DNA of 64,000 bases from Symbiodinium sp. CCMP2592 (GCA_905221615.1 CAJNDT010002779.1:602001-666000); one strand, 5' to 3'. Positions 18,473 to 27,212 are shown, counted from the stretch's first letter. Notes: a model not told the origin generated them from the sequence alone. Made by a program: numbers and translations.

Positions 18473-18617
18473 GATTTGTGGGACAATTTTTACATGGTGC
18501 CACCAGCAACGAACGACCTACTGTCAATTCCATATGGACAGTTCTCTAAATTAGGGGCCAACCTTACAGACGCTTCCTTGTTGCGGGTTTGTGCGTGGTG
18601 TTTATGCTGTCTAAAAG
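18473..18617 (+). CDS. Exon candidate, 48 codons, consensus splice sites
   Basis: AGTGCTTGTCAG| on the left and CTAAAAG|GTAAGTAGG on the right, a near-perfect donor. The frame starts DLWDNFYMVPPATNDLLS, continues through GQFSKLGANLTD, and ends in a cysteine-rich hydrophobic stretch (VCAWCLCCLK). Composition and edges together make it one of the strongest exon candidates. I do not recognise the family. Confidence 0.45.
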
Positions 18618-18865
18618 GTAAGTAGGTTCCTTCAGCCCCCCTGCTCAAACCTCTTTGTGATAGAGACAGCTTGTCTGGCAGGCCGGCTTAAGATTAGTTT
18701 TCGTTGTCGAATAGCTGAATAGCAGAGTTCATAGCAAGAGTTTCGGATGTGCCCCCGAAGTTTGGGCCAGCATGTTCAAATTGACCTTGGCCGGGGTATC
18801 CGGGTGCCTGGACCCGGGCAAGATAGCGAGGTTTGTGATCTCAACGGAGCTGTTGGGCTTTGCAG

Positions 18866-18961
18866 GTCGCTTATGAAGTCTTGTCTGAAACCCTGAGTCG
18901 GCCCGAACATGTAGCCGGCAGGCGGTCCACTATGCCAGTGGCCGGCCAATCCCGAACTTAA
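18866..18961 (+). CDS. Terminal-exon candidate VAYEVLSETLSRPEHV
   Basis: Acceptor TTGGGCTTTGCAG, 31 codons, TAA. AYEVLSE is reminiscent of the helix of J-domain proteins, but the HPD tripeptide and the rest of the domain are absent, so no assignment is made. Another + frame (from about 18730, IDLGRGIRVPGPGQD) and a minus frame are also open here. Confidence 0.25.
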   Translation, partial: VAYEVLSETLSRPEHVAGRRSTMPVAGQSRT

Positions 18962-18979
18962 ACTTCTGTTTCTATGAAG

Positions 18980-19087
18980 ATTCGGGATGCCAAGTTGGCG
19001 CGAAGACAGGCGGGCTTTCACTACGTCACCTGCTGCCAGCTCGTGAACTTCACTGGTGTGCTTGCCACCTACCGGCGCGGAGTAAAG
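18980..19087 (+). CDS. Exon candidate IRDAKLARRQAGFHYV
   Basis: Bounded by TTTCTATGAAG| and GTAAAG|GTACCA, 108 nt, 36 codons, phase 0-0. An ATG at 18974 offers an alternative start. It continues CCQLVNFTGVLATYRRG. Confidence 0.33.
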
Positions 19088-19384
19088 GTACCAAGCTTGT
19101 TGTGTGGCTTGTTTTTTTGGCCTCATCCATGGGCACGGTGCCGCTCATTCACGATGGCAGACTCTTTAGTTGCCCAAAAGAGCACGGCACCCCTACACAA
19201 ATGACCCTACGAGCGACCCTAATTTAGAGAACCACCCTTATAGTACCCTTATAGAAACTCTATAGAAGCCTTTATAGGTCGTTATGGAAATCCTATAGAA
19301 ACCCTATAGACCCTTACAGAAACCTTATAGAAACCCCTATAGATCCCTTTAAGGGGCCCAGCTTCAATCCCACCCTGGTCGCAG

Positions 19385-19453
19385 ACGCCGCTGATGTCCC
19401 CGCGTCGAATGGCGGGGAGTGGGAGGTCCCGCTCCGATTCCCTGCGTTGAGGG
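19385..19453 (+). CDS. Exon candidate DAADVPASNGGEWEV
   Basis: CCTGGTCGCAG| precedes. The alanine/acidic composition recalls the Glu-Pro modules of 26-33 kb, but the phase differs. TTTAGGG-orientation DNA follows at once. Confidence 0.27.
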
Positions 19454-19562
19454 GTTATAGGGTTTAGGGAGTTTAGGGGTTCAGGGGGTTTAGGGGTTTA
19501 GGGTTTAGGGTGTAGGGTTTAGGGGGGTTTGAGGTTTAGGGAGTTTAGGGGTTCAGGGGCTA
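19454..19562. repeat. Telomere-type block, TTTAGGG orientation
   Basis: GTTTAGGGAG and TTTAGGGG units. The preceding 19205-19370 is made of CCCTATAGAAACCC-like short palindromic units. Confidence 0.8.
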
Positions 19563-19599
19563 GGGAGTTCAGCGGCCTTGCCGAAGACGTGCGGTCCGG

Positions 19600-19720
19600 T
19601 AGACCTTAAGACTTGGCGCCTAGGGGTCAAAATACCCAAATGTATGTGCTGTGGCCCCAACGTACCTATGTAGGGATTACTTTGAGGCCACTGTATATAC
19701 CATGTGAGCACATGGACCTT
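19600..19720. repeat. Dispersed repeat, family Z (inverse copy)
   Basis: ACCCAAATGTATGTGCTGTGG and CCTATGTAGGGATTACTTTG match, in reverse complement, the stretch at 23180-23244. A shorter copy lies near 20078-20112. Confidence 0.55.
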
Positions 19721-20150
19721 CAGGGCTGCATACATGTCTTGCTGACCTGTGAAGGGGCAGAGGTTTTGACCGGTCCTTGTAACGAGGATTCTACTGTATA
19801 TGTAATGTCAGGATCACCACGCATGAAGCTCCCCACATCCGAGTGTACTTCAAGACAGCTTTTTTAACATGACGGGATAGGGTCAATGACAGTGTTTCGT
19901 AGGACAACTAGTGACCAGACAACGACATTCGACTCTGAACCCAGGACAAACTCAGATCATGTATCAGAAAAACGGATGACTCTGATCTTCAGCCCGCCCG
20001 TCTTGAGGAACTGTCTGGAATGCAGCATTCCCCCAGGGGTCCATGTAGTATATACAATGGCGTTAAAGCTACGTACCTTGGGGCCAAAGTGTATACTGTT
20101 TGGGCACATGTACCCGTAGCGTTGGTTCAGAGTGTGTTCTGCGTCTGCAG

Positions 20151-20207
20151 GAAGCGACAATCGTCTGGTGGCTCACAGTCCCTGCGCGAGACTCTTGCCG
20201 GCATTGG
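20151..20207 (+). CDS. Exon candidate between CTGCAG and GGTTTAGGG
   Basis: Acceptor TGTTCTGCGTCTGCAG, 57 nt, then TTGG|GTTTAGGG. Two frames are open: RQSSGGSQSLRETLAG, and in phase 0 EATIVWWLTVPARDSC. The first looks more protein-like. Confidence 0.28.
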
Positions 20208-20454
20208 GTTTAGGGTATAGGGCTTCGGGTGTATGGGTGTAGGTTTAGGGCTATACATACTCAGATTATCTCGACCCTCAAACCTCCACGTATCGTTGTG
20301 ATTGCAGTGGCAATATTTGTTTGCTGTCCAAAACACCGGCGTCGACCGAATACCTTTCCTGTTAGGTCCCCAAAGCCAAAACTCCACCGGGCTTCACGAT
20401 CGAGGTTGTCAGATGTTTTTTTGTGCTTTTTGGAGGGGAGGGGGATGTAGGTTT

Positions 20455-20577
20455 TTGACCACCGCCTTACTTATCGAGCAGTTCGCAAACACAAATGTAT
20501 CAGAGGCGCTACGTCGGATGCAAACTGCCTTCAGCACCCTCTCCAGCGGACGAGTCGTTTCGATGGGAGCTGTCCAG
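20455..20577 (+). CDS. Coding-like island FANTNVSEALRRMQTAFS
   Basis: The + frame from upstream reads LIEQFANTNVSEALRRMQ, then STLSSGRVVSMGAVQ. It runs directly into a family B element that begins CCAGAGATCCC. Confidence 0.3.
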
Positions 20578-20666
20578 AGATCCCAATACCGCCAATACCC
20601 CTTAATTAGGGAATATACCTTAGATCATAGTATTAAGGCCCCTATTTTTTTTAAGGTAATCCTTGG
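20574..20666. mobile_element. Family B element, right half lost
   Basis: CCAGAGATCCCAATACC and AGGGAATATACCTTAG are present. The mirrored arm is missing after ATTTTTTTTAAGG. Confidence 0.65.
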
Positions 20667-20814
20667 AGCATATGCTAGGACCTAGAGCAGGCCCTCATTT
20701 TTTAAGGGAGTAGGTTATCTTACGATACCCTTTAAACCAAAAACGGCACCCTTTTTATTCCGATGTTACTCCTGGGTCTAGTATGCTTCTTGGGTGGAGA
20801 ACTTCATGTTTGCA

Positions 20815-21083
20815 ACCAACGTCCCAGTGTGAGGAGATCAAGGCGATCGCGAAGAGCCATAGGTTTGGTCAGGAACCGTTGTTCGACATGCTGCGAAGTT
20901 GACCAGAACCGCTCGGTGATGGACGTCTTGACAGAGACGAGCTACTTGAACATGAGCACTGGCCAGATTAAGGAGCTGTTTCGAGGATTACAAACCATAA
21001 ACTCATCTTTCCAGAAGGGTCCATGTGCCCAAATAGTATATGCTTCGAAAGGCCAACATCGACACTATTCGAGTGCATCCTAG
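20815..21083 (+). CDS. Coding-like island, two good frames in series
   Basis: After AACGTCCCAG| one frame reads EEIKAIAKSHRFGQEPLFDM, then stops at 20900. The neighbouring frame carries on with DVLTETSYLNMSTGQIKELF and QTINSSFQKG to TAG at 21081. The hand-over could be a frameshift in a decaying gene or a short intron. An M-initiated frame (20763, MLLLGLVCFLGG) covers the whole stretch. It ends exactly at a family L element. Confidence 0.33.
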
Positions 21084-21189
21084 GATGCCCAGTAGTACCC
21101 TTATTCTTTTGTTGTAGTCCTAGGTTCCTTATAAAAGTTACCCAATACCAAAAAGGGAGCCTTTTTTATTCTTAGGCTACTGGGCGTCC
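21083..21189. mobile_element. Foldback element, family L (copy 2, uninterrupted)
   Basis: GGATGCCCAGTAG to CTACTGGGCGTCC, 107 bp, flanked by TA. It provides the empty-site reference for the nested copy at 3372. Confidence 0.88.
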
Positions 21190-21231
21190 TAGAATCGACC
21201 CTTAGGGTTGACGCCTAACTCCAATATCTTA

Positions 21232-21351
21232 CTTGAAGGATCATGGGACTTAGTAAGTAGGTTATCATTGGGGTTATAAGTCCCCTAAGTGGGGTTATCT
21301 TAATTATAGCCTACTTATAACCTGACTTACTACGTCCCATGAGCCTTTAAG
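21232..21351. mobile_element. Foldback element, family C (copy 3)
   Basis: CTTGAAGGATCATGGGACTT to its complement ending CCTTTAAG, 120 bp, flanked by TA. Confidence 0.88.
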
Positions 21352-21394
21352 TAAGGCTGTGTGAAGCTTGGGCCCCGAAACCCCAGGCCCTCAG

Positions 21395-21444
21395 CTTTTG
21401 ACCTCAAGCCGCCGAAATCGAAGCCCAGACCACGAGCGCAATGG
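21395..21444 (+). CDS. Exon candidate LLTSSRRNRSPDHERN
   Basis: Preceded by AACCCCAGGCCCTCAG and followed by ATGG|GTTTTGAG. Basic, serine-rich. 21445-22030 holds degenerate CCCTAAA/TTTAGGG fragments and no other candidate I trust. Confidence 0.25.
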
Positions 21445-22034
21445 GTTTTGAGTCTAAAGGGCTGTACGGCTTGGGGTTAGGAGTTTGTCTTTGTTTGTGT
21501 TTTCACAATCAGGGTTATACTGTTCCGACAACTTCCGGGTACCCCTAAAATTGGGGGGTTTTCGGTGCCCCGTACTATACTCCGAATGGTTTCTTGGTGC
21601 TTAAACCTACTGGTTGGTCGCTCAAAAGGTTTGAGTTCAGGGTTGCCCTTCTATCTATGTAATGCAGGTGCATTTAGTGCCCACGGACTCTAATCTGCGA
21701 GACGCCTGAGCCTAAGCCCGTAGACCACAGGCCCAAAGACGTAAAACCCCAACCCCTACCTACCCCTTGTGCCCCGAATACCCTGTATACCTCTTTGTAC
21801 CTCTCCTTGACCCCTTATCCCCCCTTATACTTAGTTCCCCAATACCTAACCTTTAAACTTTGCGGGTTCTTATAGTTTAGTAGGAGTCGGAAAGTTTAGC
21901 CTTTCATTTTTGTGGCTTATTGGTGTAGTAAGGATACCCTAAGGCAAGGAAGCAAGTTACGTTCCCGCCGCTTGAGGGCCCATGGGATGATCCTTCGTCA
22001 GCTCTCGCCACCCAAAGAGCAGGTGCCACTCTGA

Positions 22035-22170
22035 GGGCTCTTATCGGCACGCTGTTTCTTTAAGGGTCGATAAGGGGCTAGCCATACAGAAATATAGCAC
22101 GCTGTTTCTTTAAGGGTCGATAAGGGTTCTAGAAGGTTTTAGGGTTTTGGGGCAGCTGTACAGAAATATA
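22035..22170. repeat. Direct duplication of about 70 bp
   Basis: GCACGCTGTTTCTTTAAGGG followed by TCGATAAGG occurs at 22048 and 22098, each followed by a CTGTACAGAAATATA-like string. Confidence 0.75.
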
Positions 22171-22309
22171 TGGACAAGTAGTCTGCAACCCTTGCAAGGT
22201 TTACGTGGGCTGTTAGGGTTTAGGCTTTGGAGGCTAGGATTCAGGGGTTTTGAGGTCAAATTGAGAGAGCCAGGAGTCCACCAATTCCAGGACTTTTCGA
22301 GGGGTCTTG

Positions 22310-22419
22310 CCTATAGTCTCCATTGTAGTTCCTTTTTTTGGTTATCCAAAATCTCTATTGTAGGTTCCTAACCATAAAACTGGTTAACCAGAAAAAGGAA
22401 CTACAATGGAGACTATAGG
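22310..22419. mobile_element. Foldback element, family A (copy 2, intact)
   Basis: CCTATAGTCTCCATTGTAG to its exact complement CTACAATGGAGACTATAGG, 110 bp. Flanked by TG on both sides. Confidence 0.92.
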
Positions 22420-22430
22420 TGTAATCCTGA

Positions 22431-22631
22431 AGCCGGACCTGTTGGAATCCAAATCAGACACAAGCCTTCAAGACGGAGCTCGAAGAAACAGTAAACAAGG
22501 CACTGTCTTGCAATGCAGCGGTCTGGGGCACTGATACTCAGCAGGGCTGTTTTGTACACGGCTACAACCTTCAAGGATTTTCTTTTCCGGTTGGAGGGTT
22601 TGGTGTTCGCAGCAATCCGAAAACCCACAAC
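22431..22631 (+). CDS. Coding-like island between two foldback elements
   Basis: Open for 73 codons. The part before 22632 reads TELEETVNKALSCNAAVW, then QQGCFVHGYNLQGFSFPVGG, a complex, glycine/aromatic composition unlike repeat-derived frames. It ends CACAAC|GTAATATAC, where the GT is supplied by the left end of the family P element that follows. A minus frame also spans it. Unidentified. Confidence 0.4.
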
Positions 22632-22750
22632 GTAATATACTGGCCTGAATGATTACCAATATTACTAGGGTTTCCTATTCGCATAATATACTCCCAAACC
22701 CTATTAATCTACCCGAAACCCTGTTCTAATTGTTAAGGCCCCTATATTAC
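22632..22750. mobile_element. Foldback element, family P (copy 2)
   Basis: TAATATACTGGCCTGAATG on the left and CTAATTGTTAAGGCCCCTAT plus ATTA on the right. It abuts the coding-like island at a GT, so it may serve as intron sequence. Confidence 0.78.
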
Positions 22751-22761
22751 TTTTTGGCTAG

Positions 22762-22912
22762 ATGCTGTCGCGCGGTCTGCGCGACTTTACACATGCCTTG
22801 AGGGAAGGTTATCCTGAAATCCTTAACTCTAGACGCGACATGGCCGCCATCACTGTGCGCCTGCCCGCCAGAGATACACTGCTTTCGTGCTGCTGTTCGG
22901 CCCTGCTACAAG
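22762..22912 (+). CDS. First-exon candidate MLSRGLRDFTHALREG
   Basis: ATG 12 bp after the family P element. The frame runs through NSRRDMAAITVRLPARDT and a cysteine-rich LLSCCCSALLQ to CTACAAG|GTTTAAATAGG. Read through, it extends to 169 codons at 23271, but the later part enters repeat Z and CCCTAAA DNA, so the donor is the more likely end. Confidence 0.35.
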
Positions 22913-23179
22913 GTTTAAATAGGGGTTTTGCGCCTAACTACATACCAGTACTATTTCGGGCTTCATTATCATTAATTATTGTTGTTACTGCCATTATCGA
23001 AAATCACACCCTAAAGCCCTACAAGACGTTCCGTCGGCTTCACACCAAAGCCCTATTGCAATTATTATGGCACCATTTCTTGCACAGCTCGACTCCGCAA
23101 GTTTCAGTTGCTGTAGCCCTGGCCTTGGGTCCCTACGCCAAGGGTTTCCGATTATTCCAGCCCTGTGCCCCTAAAGCAT

Positions 23180-23244
23180 ATACATCCCTATGTAGGCACT
23201 TTGGGGCCAAAGTACATGTATACGCTGTTTGGGCACATGGACCC
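23180..23244. repeat. Dispersed repeat, family Z
   Basis: CTATGTAGGCACTTTGGGGC then CAAAGTACATGTATACGCTG and GTTTGGGCACATGGACC. Matches 19600-19720 (inverse) and 20078-20112. A CCCTAAA patch follows. Confidence 0.55.
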
Positions 23245-23278
23245 CCTAAAACCCTAAACCCCAAACCCTAAACCCGAT

Positions 23279-23405
23279 GATTCTCGGATCCGTCTTGCCG
23301 GGACCCCAAACACTCTGCCTGCTAACACAGAGCGACAGCACAAATCCAGCACAAACCTTCAAGCTGAGACGCCTGAACATCAAGCACCCCAAGCTCAAAT
23401 TCTAA
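23279..23405 (+). other. Coding-like stretch LLTQSDSTNPAQTFKLRR
   Basis: Follows a CCCTAAA patch and is open to TAA at 23403. Two frames compete (the other contains RQHKSSTNLQAETPEHQ). No clear splice edges. Confidence 0.2.
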
Positions 23406-23507
23406 TTCTTAAGTCTCAAGCCTTACGAATCCAATCCCCGAATAGGCTTAGGGTTTCGACGTGGGCTGGAGTCTGAAACCTCGAACCCTACACCCTACAT
23501 TGGGCAG

Positions 23508-23571
23508 GCACTTCCGGGCGAGACCGAGGACTTTGGGGAGGCCACTGACGAGCTTATTCAGTTTAAACGGG
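23508..23571 (+). CDS. Exon candidate ALPGETEDFGEATDELIQ
   Basis: CCCTACATTGGGCAG| precedes and AAACGGG|GTTCATC follows, 64 nt. Acidic, ending FKRG. Another frame (the 73-codon one starting 23461) is open too. Confidence 0.3.
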
Positions 23572-23895
23572 GTTCATCGGGGACTTGACAAGCGGTTTAC
23601 CCTAAACCCTGAACCGTTAAGCCGGCTAAGAGTTTTTTTTTTGCGGGTGGCTTTTCGGGTTCCCCGTTTATATACGGTTTGAGGATTTCGGGTTGGGTGT
23701 GTCTGAGTTAACGACGTGGGCAGCCTGTGAACATCGGACTTTGACAAGTTGGCCATGGAATGCATCGATATTTCGGAGGGTTTCTTAAGGCTTTTCATAG
23801 GGTTTTGCATGGGATCTAAGCGGTTTTCCATGCCGTTCAGGAGAGAGCACTATCAGCCATATGGTAAGCCCTGACCATGCACAACAACTCTACAG

Positions 23896-24006
23896 GACCG
23901 CCATGAGGAGCTGCAAGGGCTTGTATGCTCCCTGGTGAAATCAAGCCTCATTCATCAGATCACCCTCAGATCCTGCCTACCTACTCGTTCGACTTGCTTT
24001 TACCAG
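23896..24006 (+). CDS. Exon candidate DRHEELQGLVCSLVKSS
   Basis: Acceptor CAACAACTCTACAG, phase 0, continuing LIHQITLRSCLPTRSTC. The frame stays open to 24030, past a C9 tract, with no obvious donor. Confidence 0.33.
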
Positions 24007-24101
24007 CCCCCCCCCCATAGAACAGAAGGCTGAAAACATCACACATAAACTACATGAGCCGAAGAACCTCCAGACTGAGGTGTTCCGGAATCCAAATCCT
24101 T

Positions 24102-24193
24102 ACCTGGGGATCCGAAACCCTACCGTTTTAAGGGTTCTACCCTCTAATTAAGGGGTCATGACCCGCTATTTTGTGGGGTTTGGGGTCACAGGT
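24102..24193. mobile_element. Foldback element, family M (copy 1)
   Basis: ACCTGGGGATCCGAAACCC to GGGGTTTGGGGTCACAGGT, 92 bp, lying in TA. It matches the copy nested at 50568-50659 almost base for base, which implies recent activity or conversion. Confidence 0.85.
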
Positions 24194-24238
24194 ACATCCT
24201 GAACCCCGAAACCCAGGCGACTGCTGGAGTGGAGCCTA

Positions 24239-24434
24239 CCTGGACCCTAAGGAAGCTACATTCTTAGGGCTTCCTTAGGATGATTTCCTTATATGGGGGG
24301 TTGTCAATATTAGGGCCCCTTGTTGGGTCCTTATTATAGTATGGCACTTAATTTTTAGGGTACCCCAAAAGGGGCCATAATTTTGACAACCACCCATCTG
24401 GGTCCTTAACAAGGTAGGTTAGATGGGGTTAAGG
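24239..24434. mobile_element. Foldback element, family K, interrupted by family J
   Basis: CCTGGACCCTAAGGAAGC on the left, TAGATGGGGTTAAGG on the right, flanked by TA. The insert lies at 24295-24395. Confidence 0.82.
24295..24395. mobile_element. Foldback element, family J (nested in K)
   Basis: GGGGGGTTGTCAATATTAGG to ATAATTTTGACAACCACCC. Flanks ATAT and ATCT, a 4-bp duplication with one mismatch. Confidence 0.82.
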
Positions 24435-24458
24435 TAAGCCCTCAACATCGGGTCTCAG

Positions 24459-24547
24459 ACGAGGTGCTTTCGAGAGAGTCCTCGAAGCTCAGTGACGAGG
24501 CATCGCCCAGCGAGACTAGATGTCCGGCTGGCTTCCATGCATTATGG
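24459..24547 (+). CDS. Exon candidate DEVLSRESSKLSDEASPS
   Basis: Acceptor CATCGGGTCTCAG, donor TTATGG|GTTTGATG, 89 nt. Acidic, serine-rich, then RCPAGFHALW. Confidence 0.35.
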
Positions 24548-24595
24548 GTTTGATGTTGAGGGTCGGCATTTAGGTTGGTTCCTCATGCACACATT

Positions 24596-24700
24596 ATATA
24601 CACATACATGCATGCATGCATGCATGCATGCATACGCACATATGTAAGTATGCCCATCTACACATACATATATGTATATGTCCATACACATACATATGTG
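24596..24700. repeat. GCAT/CATA microsatellite
   Basis: (CATG)n at 24606-24632, then CATA and TATG runs. Confidence 0.85.
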
Positions 24701-24807
24701 GGCGGTGCATATATCTGTAAGTGTACAGCGTGTTCTACTGTGCTAGGTTTACAAGGGGTTGATAAGGCTTCTCAACTTGGGCTTTTCTTTTAAGTGAGTC
24801 CTTGCAG

Positions 24808-24873
24808 CAAGGGTCCTGCTACTGTGCAAAGGATTGCCGTCTTGGGGTGATCCCCATCGTCTGCCCAAGATGA
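24808..24873 (+). CDS. Exon candidate QGSCYCAKDCRLGVIP
   Basis: Acceptor GAGTCCTTGCAG, phase 0, cysteine-rich, 21 codons then TGA at 24871. Confidence 0.25.
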   Translation, partial: QGSCYCAKDCRLGVIPIVCPR

Positions 24874-24944
24874 CAAGGCTTCAGGGTGCCGGTTCTATGA
24901 GATTTAAGAAGATGCCGTAGATGGCCAATTGCCAACTGTCCAAA

Positions 24945-25054
24945 CCCAGAGATCCCAATACCCCTTAGTTAAGGAATATACCTTAACTCCTCATAGAAAG
25001 CACCCTATTCTTTAAGGTATATTCCTTAAATTGAGGGGTATTGGTTTCGCTGGG
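24945..25054. mobile_element. Foldback element, family B (copy 4)
   Basis: CCCAGAGATCCCAATACCCC to GAGGGGTATTGGTTTCGCTGGG, 110 bp. Right end slightly diverged. Confidence 0.85.
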
Positions 25055-25072
25055 TTGCTTGTGAGTCAAGCG

Positions 25073-25129
25073 ATGCTTGGCCGGGCGAGGGAGCAGTTGC
25101 ACAGTATCCTTGACCTTGTCATTACGTAG
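25073..25129 (+). CDS. Small frame MLGRAREQLHSILDLVIT
   Basis: 18 codons and TAG, fitted between a family B and a family H element. The TAG is the left end of family H (ACG|TAGAGGC), so the frame may instead continue to a donor GTAGAG there. Confidence 0.22.
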   Translation: MLGRAREQLHSILDLVIT

Positions 25130-25234
25130 AGGCTCCACTTATAGTACCATAATGGAAGTAGGTCCCCAAAGCCATGACATGGATGGTCTTTTGGGACCCA
25201 ATTCCATAATGGTACTACAAATGGAGCCTCTGGG
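25124..25234. mobile_element. Foldback element, family H (copy 2, uninterrupted)
   Basis: GTAGAGGCTCCACTTATAGTACC / GGTACTACAAATGGAGCCTCTGGG, with CCATAATGGAAGTAGGTCCCC and its inverse inside. Confidence 0.82.
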
Positions 25235-25425
25235 TTATAAGTACCCTGAATAATTCGAAAAGTATGGTTTAACGTACTCTAAGTGGCATGATCCTAGTCT
25301 GGTTGTTAGTTCAGCGATACGAAACAATCCGCATAATCGCTATGGAAGCCCCGTAAACCCCGTAGGACCGTGCAAAGCCCAAACTAGGTACCTATACCAA
25401 ATAAATAACCCGAGCCTTCGAGCAG

Positions 25426-25491
25426 GTTCCTTTGTCACTGGATCCTTCAGCAAGTCAACTGGAGATGCTTCAGGCTGTCATACGATTCAGG
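25426..25491 (+). CDS. Exon candidate, 22 codons, phase 0-0
   Basis: CTTCGAGCAG| to TTCAGG|GTCTAAGG, 66 nt: VPLSLDPSASQLEMLQAV, then IRFR. The frame also reads sensibly upstream (RAFEQ). Followed by TTTATGAGGCTTCGG-type DNA. Confidence 0.33.
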
Positions 25492-25605
25492 GTCTAAGGT
25501 TTATGAGGCTTCGGACTTTTGAGTTCATCGGGTTTACGGTTTCGGGAGCTTCAGGAAAGATGCATATTGACCCCAGATAGTAGGTGCCATACATGAGGTG
25601 TTCAG

Positions 25606-25773
25606 GTTAAGATTTGGGCCGCGCCTGCTGTAGTCTTAAAGCACATCGAACCTAGCAGGTCGATCGTAGACACAATGACCCCCGCTTCAACGCCTGACGT
25701 TCAAGAGCGGAACTCTCTAGCCTTTAAACCCCTTAGTCCTAAACTCCCGAATCCTCAACGCCTAAATTTCTAA
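25606..25773 (+). CDS. Terminal-exon candidate, 55 codons
   Basis: After GAGGTGTTCAG| in phase 0: VKIWAAPAVVLKHIEPSR, then DTMTPASTPDVQERNSLAFK, stop TAA at 25771. The last 20 codons merge into CCTAAA-type DNA, so the true end may be earlier. Confidence 0.33.
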   Translation, partial: VKIWAAPAVVLKHIEPSRSIVDTMTPASTPDVQERNSLAFKPLSPKLPNPQRLNF

Positions 25774-26158
25774 AGCCTAATAAACGCTTAATCCTAAGCT
25801 TTAAATTACGCTAAAGCCTGACTCCCTAAAAGCTTAAGCTCCCTATGATTTTCGGAACTCCACCATCTTTGTGCTTTCAGAAAGAAATCATCTGGAGGGA
25901 TCGTAACTGCATCATCCGAGGGTCAGGGCGGCTAGGATTCACATGGTTTAGGCTTCCATCTGGTTTATGGCCAGTGGAGCTTGGAGTTTTTTTGGGCTTT
26001 TGACCCTGCAGGACGTAGTCTTTTTTTGTTTCCCCGGGATGATTTTTTTTTGGTGTTGGGTCCTTCTGCATTTAGTTTAGGTTTCTTCCGGGATTAAGGT
26101 TTCCACAGCATTTAGGACCTAATATAGTATATAGACTCTGAGGGCTCGGTGTTTGCAG

Positions 26159-26241
26159 TATGTTCGTGTCAGTAGGGTTCAGATTTCAATACAGCCCAGA
26201 ATTTGTCGAACTCAGTCTTTGTGCTCTTCTATCGGGCTTGG
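26159..26241 (+). CDS. Exon candidate MFVSVGFRFQYSPEFVEL
   Basis: CGGTGTTTGCAG| on the left, GGCTTG|GGTCAT on the right. Continues SLCALLSGLG. TTTAGGG DNA follows at 26260. The minus frame at 25877-26071 is A-rich and less convincing. Confidence 0.28.
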
Positions 26242-26454
26242 GTCATATAATTAGGGTTTAGGTTAGTCTTGCATCGATAGAAGTGCACATGGTGTCATAG
26301 CATCATAGCATTTCGCCTTAGGGTTCCTGTACTGAGAAGCACAGTCGACAACCCCAGGTGAAAGGCCAAGGCGTCGTTGCCTTGGTGTATAGGTGTAACT
26401 CAGGGCTTCGAGGATTTAGGGGTTTAGGTTTAGGTGCTTCGGCATTATAAGCCA

Positions 26455-26640
26455 AGGCTTTGGTGTCTTCAATCTCCTACATTCGGATGCTTCTGACGTC
26501 TGAAGACGATGTGTTGTGTTACGCCTGCCTCTCAGCACGAAATGCTCCGAACGGAAAGCTCCAGCGGAACCCACAACCACCCTCTTGTCCTCGCTTACAA
26601 CCCATTCGCTGCCGTACTTTACACAATCAGTATGTACATT
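26455..26640. other. Coding-like island, strand ambiguous
   Basis: Plus frame: TSEDDVLCYACLSARNAP. Minus frame: GSEWVVSEDKRVVVGSAG. Both are open over the whole stretch. No edges decide between them. Confidence 0.2.
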
Positions 26641-26891
26641 TACATAATATATATATATAGATGAATGAGTATCCATATATGTATTTACTCATGTATAGCT
26701 CACTATCTCTGTCCCTCTCCATCTAACTTTCTTGCTGTCTCGGTGTACATACAGTATACATATACACAGACCCAAACAAACCTGCCAAAGAGTATAGTGT
26801 TAATGAGCCTGCCATACACGCCCCACGGAGCATGCACGCCAAAATTTCATCCTTTATACCCAGGCCCATGTTGCTGTGGTCCTGTGGTCAG

Positions 26892-26940
26892 GAACCGGAG
26901 CCCACAGCAGAGGAGCCGCTTGAAGCTGTAGAGGCCGCCG
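26892..26940 (+). CDS. Glu-Pro/Ala module 1
   Basis: GTGGTCAG| then EPEPTAEEPLEAVEAA, then GCCG|GTCTGT. First of a series of related modules that start in the same phase after AG and share the x-P-E-x-x-A-E-E-P-L-E-A pattern. Differences from module 3 include third-base changes (GAG/GAA, GCC/GCA), as expected for coding sequence. Function unknown: acidic, low-complexity, probably unstructured linker repeats. Confidence 0.42.
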
Positions 26941-27079
26941 GTCTGTTATGATGCAGGGCCGAGCTTTGTCAGTTTGAGGTTCAAGATCTAGCGTTTCGAG
27001 GTTTTGGGCTGATTTTCAGGATTTCAGAGAAGGTGCGGGTTTGAGGGTGAAGGGTTTAGGATCAAAGGAGTAGTTCCAG

Positions 27080-27211
27080 GCGAAATCCAACGCGCATGAC
27101 TTAGAGTGCAACGATTTGCGGTGCAAGACGTCTGCATCGGCGGAGTGTCACACCACATCTTCTACAATTGGTCGGCTGCGCGTGTGGTGGAATCGTCCTC
27201 GATCCTTGGCT
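27080..27211 (+). CDS. Coding-like island AKSNAHDLECNDLRCKTS
   Basis: GTAGTTCCAG|, phase 0, 44 codons to the left end of a family N element, ending RVWWNRPRSLA. Cysteine-containing and complex. Confidence 0.35.
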
Positions 27212-27212
27212 C

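Noticed and set aside
18866-18961. J-domain (DnaJ) protein
   Set aside because: AYEVLSE matches a common helix string, but the HPD motif and the remaining helices are absent and the frame stops after 31 codons.
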